Positions 6,717 through 11,008 of a stretch of 11,008 bases of DNA are shown here, piece after piece. A program made the position numbers and the translations under genes. Each line of letters begins with the position of its first letter. Positions within the stretch are counted from its first letter, which is position 1. This stretch comes from Rubritepida sp. (GTDB taxonomy: Bacteria; Pseudomonadota; Alphaproteobacteria; Acetobacterales; Acetobacteraceae), in contig SKWC01000012.1 in the NCBI GenBank assembly GCA_007129145.1, forward strand, positions 1 through 11,008, read 5' to 3'. The notes under the pieces are model-generated. The model saw nothing but the letters and a program-made list of their open reading frames with translations. It did no database searches and had not been told where the DNA came from.

Positions 6717-7507
6717 CCGGCGCGGCGCGTTGGTTGCGCTGGCTGGCGCCGGGGGTGCTCGGCCTGCTGGCGCTGACGGCCTGGGAGGTGGCGGTGCGGG
6801 TGAACGAGGTGCCGCCCTTCATCCTGCCCGGCCCCGTGCTGGTGGCGCAGACGCTGGTGGCGGATTGGAACTCGCTGTCGGTGTCGCTGCTGATCACGCT
6901 GCAGATCACCTTCGCCGCGCTCGCGGTCGCGGCCTCATTGGGGCTGCTGCTGGCCATCCTGTTCACCCAGTCGCGGGTGATCGAGATGAGCCTGTTCCCC
7001 TATGCGGTGGTGCTGCAGGTGACGCCCATCGTGGCCATCGCGCCGCTGATCATCATCTGGGTGGATGACGTGCGGGCGGCGCTGCTGATCTGCGCCTGGA
7101 TCGTCGCGTTCTTCCCCATCCTGTCCAACACCACGGTGGGGCTGAACAGCACGGACCCCAATCTGCGCGACCTGTTCCGCCTCTATGGCGCCTCGCGCTG
7201 GCAGGTGCTGTGGCGGCTGCAGCTGCCCTCGGCCATGCCCTATTTCCTGGCGGGCCTGCGCATCTCGGGCGGGCTGGCGCTGATCGGCGCCATTGTCGCG
7301 GAGTTCGTGGCGGGCACGGGCGGCGCGGCCTCGGGGCTGGCCTACCGCATCCTGGAATCCGGCTACCAGCTGCAGATCCCGCGCATGTTCGCCGCCCTGG
7401 TGCTGGTCTCGGGCACCGGGATCGTGATCTTCATGGCGCTGTCGCTGCTGTCGCACCTGCTGCTGCGGCGCTGGCACGACAGCGCGGGGGCGGGAGAGGG
7501 GCGATGA
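6713..7507 (+). CDS. ABC transporter permease (SsuC/TauC/ThiX type)
   Basis: A 264-residue inner-membrane subunit of a BPD_transp_1 importer. About six hydrophobic segments are seen: near residues 8-26, 56-84, 95-118, 120-140, 176-198 and 226-251. The cytoplasmic EAA coupling loop is clear at 153-172, with DLFRLYGASRWQVLWRLQLP matching the G-nine-residues-I-x-LP pattern. The N-terminal PPFILPGP motif (34-41) is typical of the sulfonate/nitrate/pyrimidine group. The start ATG at 6713 overlaps the ATPase stop in ATGA, with GGAGG at 6704-6708. A longer frame from GTG 6668 is rejected because its first 15 residues are Arg/Gly-rich and lie inside the ATPase gene. One permease gene is expected to form a homodimer with two ATPase copies. 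Confidence 0.93.
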   Translation: MTGAARWLRWLAPGVLGLLALTAWEVAVRVNEVPPFILPGPVLVAQTLVADWNSLSVSLLITLQITFAALAVAASLGLLLAILFTQSRVIEMSLFPYAVVLQVTPIVAIAPLIIIWVDDVRAALLICAWIVAFFPILSNTTVGLNSTDPNLRDLFRLYGASRWQVLWRLQLPSAMPYFLAGLRISGGLALIGAIVAEFVAGTGGAASGLAYRILESGYQLQIPRMFAALVLVSGTGIVIFMALSLLSHLLLRRWHDSAGAGEGR

Positions 7508-8844
7508 TGGAGCGGTTGCGCGCGGCGCTGCGCGATGCAGGCGCGGCATTCTGGCTGCGCGATGCGCGGGTGCCGGCGGCTTTCGCGCCTAGCGCGCCGG
7601 GCCTGCCCGACGCGCAGGACCTGCTGCGCCTGGATGTGCGGATCGAGGCGGGGCGCGTCGCCGCCCTCGCACCCCTGGGCAGCGCGGCCGAGGGCTTCGA
7701 CATGGACGGCGGGCAGCTCTGGCCCGGGCCGCTGGATGCCCACACCCATCTCGACAAGGGGCACATCTGGCCGCGCGCGCCCAACCCGCGCGGCGATTTC
7801 CTGGGCGCGCTGGAGACCACGGCGGCCGACCGCGCCGCCCGCTGGACCGAGGCCGACATGGAGGCGCGCGCCGATTTCGCCCTGCGCTGCGCCCATGCGC
7901 ATGGCACGGTGGCGATCCGCACCCACCTCGACACCGAACTGCGGCACGCCCGCACCACCTGGTCCCTGTTCCGCCGCCTGCGCGACGCCTGGGCCGGGCG
8001 CATCGCACTGCAGATGGTCTCCATCGCGCCGCTCGACCGCTTCGCCGGCGCCGAGGGCGAGGCCATCGCGGATCTGGTCGCGGAAGCGGGCGGGGTGCTG
8101 GGCATGGTCACGCGCCTTTCGGGCGGGGTGCATGACGCGCTGCCGCCCGACCACGTCCCCATGCTGGAGCGCTTCTTCGCCCTGGCCGAGGCGCGCGGCC
8201 TCGACATCGACCTGCATGTGGACGAGAGCGGCGAGGCCGGCGCGCGCGGCCTGCGCGAGATCGCCATGGTGGCGCTGCGCCGCGGCTTCCGCGGGCGCAT
8301 CCAATGCGGCCATTGCTGCTCCCTCGCGGTGCAGCCCGAGGATTACGCGCGCGAGACCATCGCCCGCGTCGCGGAGGCGGGCATCCGCATCGTCGTGCTG
8401 CCCATGTGCAACATGTATCTCCAGGACCGCGCGCCCGGCCGCACCCCGCGCTGGCGCGGCGTGACCCTGGTGCATGAGATGCGCGCGGCGGGGATCGGCG
8501 TGTCGCTGGCCTCGGACAATGTGCGGGACCCGTTCTACGCCTATGGCGACATGGACCTGGTCGAGGTGCTGCGCGAGGGCACGCGCATCCTGCACCTCGA
8601 CCACCCCTTCGCCGGCTGGGCGGGGGTGGTGGGGCCGAACCCGGCGGCCGCGATGGGGCTGGATGCCGGGGTGCTGCGGCCCGGCGCGGCGGCCGACCTG
8701 CTGCTGTTCCGTGCGCGCGGCATGACGGAACTGCTGTCCCGCCCGCAATCCGACCGCATCGTGCTGCGCAGCGGGCGCCTGCTGGACGCCGCGCCCCCGG
8801 ACCACCGCGAATTGGATGCGCTTTCGGGTGGGCTACCAGGCTGA
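7504..8844 (+). CDS. CodA-like amidohydrolase (cytosine deaminase family)
   Basis: A 446-residue metal-dependent hydrolase of the amidohydrolase superfamily. Metal and catalytic positions match E. coli cytosine deaminase: HxH at H80/H82 (DAHTHLDKGH), H238 and E241 in LHVDESGE, H270 in CGHCCSLA, and D338 in SLASDNVRDPFYAYGD. The spacings 238-241-270 equal those of CodA (214-217-246), and D338 lies 68 residues on (67 in CodA). The TIM barrel is flanked by the usual small beta-sandwich, made from the N-terminus (about 1-75) and the C-terminus (after about 390). The CodA pocket segment LQIVAFPQ is here LQMVSIAP, so the substrate may not be cytosine. It starts in ATGA with the permease stop, so import and hydrolysis are tightly linked. 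Another ATG at 7507 would remove one residue. Likely reactions are deamination or ring opening of a pyrimidine-like compound. Confidence 0.9.
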   Translation: MMERLRAALRDAGAAFWLRDARVPAAFAPSAPGLPDAQDLLRLDVRIEAGRVAALAPLGSAAEGFDMDGGQLWPGPLDAHTHLDKGHIWPRAPNPRGDFLGALETTAADRAARWTEADMEARADFALRCAHAHGTVAIRTHLDTELRHARTTWSLFRRLRDAWAGRIALQMVSIAPLDRFAGAEGEAIADLVAEAGGVLGMVTRLSGGVHDALPPDHVPMLERFFALAEARGLDIDLHVDESGEAGARGLREIAMVALRRGFRGRIQCGHCCSLAVQPEDYARETIARVAEAGIRIVVLPMCNMYLQDRAPGRTPRWRGVTLVHEMRAAGIGVSLASDNVRDPFYAYGDMDLVEVLREGTRILHLDHPFAGWAGVVGPNPAAAMGLDAGVLRPGAAADLLLFRARGMTELLSRPQSDRIVLRSGRLLDAAPPDHRELDALSGGLPG

Positions 8845-9414
8845 CAGCCGCGCCCGCACGCGCTCCAGGAAGCGGGCGCAATCCGCGCGCCCGCGCTGGT
8901 CCATCCGCGTGAGAAACATCCAGTCCAGCCGGCAGCCCGGCGCGCAGAGCCGGCGGATGCCGCCGCCGATCACCCGCCGGTCGGGCCAGCCCAGGAACAG
9001 CAAAAGCCACAGCGGCGAGCCATAGGTGGTGACGACGCCGATCCGGCGGATGTTGGTCAGCGCCGGCTGGATCGCGCCATCGCCGAAGGTGAAGGTGACA
9101 CCCGGCACCCAGATCCGGTCGAACCAGCCCTTCAGCATGGCGGGCATCCCGTACCACCAGGTGGGATAGACCAGCAGCAGCGCCTCGGCGCGCTGAAGCT
9201 GCGCGACCTCATCCTCGATGCCCTGGCGGTTGCGGGTTTCGTCGTTGTAGACGCCGCGTTCGGCGGCCGAGAGCGCCGGGTCGAAGCCCTCGGCGTAGAG
9301 GTCGCGGCTTTCCACCTCATGCCCGCGCGCGGTCAGCGCCTGCACCGCCACGTCGCGCGCGGCGGCGCTCAGGCTGTCGGCGCGCGGGTGGCAATGGACC
9401 AGCAGCACGCGCAT
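8833..9414 (-). CDS. NAD(P)H dehydrogenase (quinone)/flavodoxin-fold oxidoreductase (Flavodoxin_2 family)
   Basis: A 193-residue cytoplasmic flavoprotein of the NQO1/MdaB/KefF type that passes two electrons from NAD(P)H to quinones or similar acceptors. The N-terminal strand and flavin phosphate loop are MRVLLVHCHPRADSLS (1-16). The second flavin-binding segment is YPTWWYGMPAMLKGWFDRI (83-101), and the third lies around VVTTYGSP (127-134). The start is ATG at 9414-9412; upstream in-frame codons overlap the oxidase gene and read as low-complexity Arg-rich sequence. Only four bases separate it from the oxidase stop and there is no strong ribosome-binding site, so translation is probably coupled. 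Its own stop (TAG, 8835-8833) lies inside the 3' end of the convergent amidohydrolase gene. It may recycle electrons or protect against quinone products of the neighbouring oxidase. Confidence 0.92.
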   Translation of the reverse strand: MRVLLVHCHPRADSLSAAARDVAVQALTARGHEVESRDLYAEGFDPALSAAERGVYNDETRNRQGIEDEVAQLQRAEALLLVYPTWWYGMPAMLKGWFDRIWVPGVTFTFGDGAIQPALTNIRRIGVVTTYGSPLWLLLFLGWPDRRVIGGGIRRLCAPGCRLDWMFLTRMDQRGRADCARFLERVRARLSAW

Positions 9415-9418
9415 GGGG

Positions 9419-10834
9419 CTATTCCAGCGTCTCGTCGATCTCGACCGGTTCGGCGCTGGTGAAGAGGTGGCGCGCGCGCGGCCTCTCGGGCGTCCAGTCC
9501 GGGTCATCCCAGGCCAGCATCTTGCCCGGGTTGAGCAGCCCCTGCGGGTCGGTCTCGCGCTTGAAGGCGAGCTGCGCCTGGTCCACCTGCTTCATGCCGC
9601 CCTCCTCCAGCGTGTAGGCGTGCGGGTTGAACACCGGCACGCCGGCCGCCTCATGCAGGCGGATGATCTCCTCCAGCCGGGCCTCGGTGGTGAAGCGGAG
9701 CAGTTGCAGCCCGAAGCAGCAGACCGCGCCGTTCAGCCGCACGAATTCGAGGTGGATGGGCACCTCGTCGCCGAACAGCGCCTCCATTTGCGCCACCAGC
9801 GCCAGGTGGTCCGGGGCGGGGAACAGGCTCTGCAGATAGGTCAGGCGGCGGTCATGCTTCATCGCCTGCAGCGTGGTGTGGTTCCAGCTGAACTCATACA
9901 GCGGCGTGGTGGCCCCGGCGGTGGCGGCGCGATGGACCTCGCGCCCGCCATGGCGGGCCAGCAGGGCCGCGGCGGCGGGCAGGCTGGCCGGCGCCAGCAT
10001 CGCCAGCACCGCCGCGGCGCCGGGCGCCAGCAGGCCGGCGAAGGGGCGGCACCAATCCTGCAGGATCGGCGCGGCCAGCACGCAGGCCATCTTCTTCGTA
10101 ATCCCCCCGTCGCGCGTCAGGGCATCCGCGAAGCGCGCGGCGGCGCCGAGCTCGGGGAAGGCGAACAGCAGATCCTGCCAGTCCTCGGCCGGGGCCAGCG
10201 GCATCTCGACCTCGGTGATCACGCCATTCGCGCCATAAGCGTGGGTGGCCTTGCCCACATCGGGCCCGCGCAGCTCCAGCACGCGTGGCTCGGCCTCCAT
10301 GGTGACGACGCGCAGGCCCAGCACATTCCCCGGCTCCTGCAAGGTGCCCCATGTGCAGGAGCCGATGCCCGAGGAGCCGCCGGCGATGAAGCCGCCGATG
10401 CTGGCGGTGCGCCATGTCGAGGGGTGGAAGCGCAATTCCCGGCCCAGGGCGGCACGGGTGTGGCGGTCGATCTCGCTGATCCGCGCGCCGGCCTGCGTGC
10501 GCACCGCGCCCTCGCGCGCCCACACCACGCGGTCCATGTCCGAGAGGTCCAGCACCACGCCGCCCTGCAGCGGCATGGCCTGGCCGTAGTTGCCGGTGCC
10601 CGCGCCGCGCGGCGTGACCGGGATGCGCCGCGCGTGGCATGCGGCGAGGATGCGGATCACCTCGGCCTCGTCGCGCGGCATGGCCAGCGCATCGCCCACC
10701 ACCCCGGCGAGCTGCCGCTTCAGCACCGGGCTGTACCAGAAGAAGTCGCGGCTGCGCTGCCGCAGCAGGGCGGTGTCGGTGCTCCAGGCGATGTCGGGCA
10801 GGGCCGCGATCAGCCCCGCGACGTCATGCGCCAT
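9419..10834 (-). CDS. FAD-binding oxidase, GlcD-like (PCMH-type FAD domain)
   Basis: A 471-residue flavoprotein of the vanillyl-alcohol-oxidase/PCMH superfamily. The FAD_binding_4 domain spans about 45-215. It includes the pyrophosphate loop TPRGAGTGNYGQAMP (74-88), LDLSDMDRV (96-103), and the FAD-contact segment ASIGGFIAGGSSGIGS (144-159). The C-terminal half is the substrate domain and closes with DPQGLLNPGKML (429-440), the usual GlcD/D-lactate dehydrogenase ending. Fe-S clusters are not visible, so it would need another electron acceptor. Such enzymes oxidise hydroxy acids, alcohols or amine-type carbons; the substrate here is unknown. The ATG at 10834-10832 is preferred over a longer frame that runs into the upstream gene, with a purine-rich GAGAGGGG site just before it. 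It overlaps the preceding gene by 11 bases and sits 4 bases from the quinone reductase, forming a three-gene operon. Confidence 0.9.
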   Translation of the reverse strand: MAHDVAGLIAALPDIAWSTDTALLRQRSRDFFWYSPVLKRQLAGVVGDALAMPRDEAEVIRILAACHARRIPVTPRGAGTGNYGQAMPLQGGVVLDLSDMDRVVWAREGAVRTQAGARISEIDRHTRAALGRELRFHPSTWRTASIGGFIAGGSSGIGSCTWGTLQEPGNVLGLRVVTMEAEPRVLELRGPDVGKATHAYGANGVITEVEMPLAPAEDWQDLLFAFPELGAAARFADALTRDGGITKKMACVLAAPILQDWCRPFAGLLAPGAAAVLAMLAPASLPAAAALLARHGGREVHRAATAGATTPLYEFSWNHTTLQAMKHDRRLTYLQSLFPAPDHLALVAQMEALFGDEVPIHLEFVRLNGAVCCFGLQLLRFTTEARLEEIIRLHEAAGVPVFNPHAYTLEEGGMKQVDQAQLAFKRETDPQGLLNPGKMLAWDDPDWTPERPRARHLFTSAEPVEIDETLE

Positions 10835-11008
10835 GGGCGTCCCCTCTCGGTTCCTGGCCGAGCCAGGCCTGGATGTCGAAGCCGCGCACCTCATGCAGCA
10901 GCGCGGCGAGGCCTGCGGCGGCGTGGTCCAGCAGCGCCTCGCCCAGCGCGGGCGTCGCGGCGGCGGCGTCGCCCACCGCGCCCTCGGGATTCAGGTCCTG
11001 CGCCTGCC
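10824..11008 (-). CDS. C-terminal end of a probable creatininase-family amidohydrolase, truncated by window
   Basis: Sixty residues before a TGA at 10826-10824, in the frame that begins at base 11006. The pattern NPEGAVGDAAAATPALGEAL followed by LLDHAAAGLAALLHEVRGFD matches the C-terminal part of creatininase-family (Creatininase/MftE/ArfB type) enzymes. There a GVxGDP-like turn precedes a final amphipathic helix that ends in an FDL-type motif. These are metal-dependent cyclic amide or peptide hydrolases. The metal-binding residues lie outside the window, so activity cannot be judged. The last 11 bases overlap the start of the FAD oxidase gene, placing it first of the three visible genes in that operon. 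Family assignment from such a short tail is reasonable but not certain. Confidence 0.65.
   Translation of the reverse strand, partial: QAQDLNPEGAVGDAAAATPALGEALLDHAAAGLAALLHEVRGFDIQAWLGQEPRGDAHGA

Noticed and set aside
7363..8805. 480-codon open frame on the minus strand opposite the amidohydrolase
   Set aside because: Compositionally biased antisense translation typical of high-GC genes; no domain signature, while the plus strand has a complete CodA-like active site.

Overview
The window is very GC-rich, densely coding DNA with strong G/C third-position bias on both strands. The gene content suggests an alphaproteobacterium, most likely of the Acetobacteraceae/Rhodospirillales type: a Bug/TctC receptor without its permease, ATGA-overlapped ABC operons, and Tat-like signal peptides. 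That placement is inference; no rRNA or other phylogenetic marker is present. No tRNA, IS element, CRISPR array, prophage gene or long repeat was seen. The longest non-coding gap is 132 bases (4798-4929).

Region 1 (1-3123, + strand) is an ion-homeostasis block. It holds the C-terminal end of a regulator with a Fis-type helix-turn-helix, a YrbG-like Na+/Ca2+ exchanger, and a two-gene potassium uptake system of KtrB/TrkH type plus a single-unit KtrA/TrkA subunit. Spacings are 8 bp, 19 bp and an 8-bp overlap, so the genes are probably co-transcribed. ktrB appears to start with GTG and ktrA with TTG.

Region 2 (3189-4797, + strand) encodes an exported Bug/TctC-type solute receptor with no TctA/TctB nearby, followed by a small HAD-superfamily protein. 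In the HAD protein the second Asp of motif I and the Ser/Thr of motif II are both Gly.

Region 3 (4930-8844, + strand) is a compact four-gene operon: an NMT1/THI5-type periplasmic binding protein, a SsuB/TauB-type ATPase, a permease, and a CodA-like amidohydrolase. Each junction has the same 4-base overlap form (CTGA, ATGA, ATGA). The ATPase has no ATG, GTG or TTG in frame before its conserved N-terminal strand, so it seems to start at the CTG of the first overlap. The operon looks built to import an N-heterocycle, possibly a pyrimidine, and hydrolyse it in the cytoplasm.

Region 4 (8833-11008, - strand) converges on region 3, with a 12-base overlap of the 3' coding ends. In transcription order it carries the C-terminus of a probable creatininase-family amidohydrolase, a GlcD-like FAD-binding oxidase, and a flavodoxin-fold NAD(P)H:quinone oxidoreductase. 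The first pair overlaps by 11 bases and the second pair is separated by 4. Regions 3 and 4 together resemble an undescribed catabolic locus: importer, cyclic-amidine deaminase, cyclic-amide hydrolase, flavin oxidase and quinone reductase. The substrate cannot be read from sequence alone.
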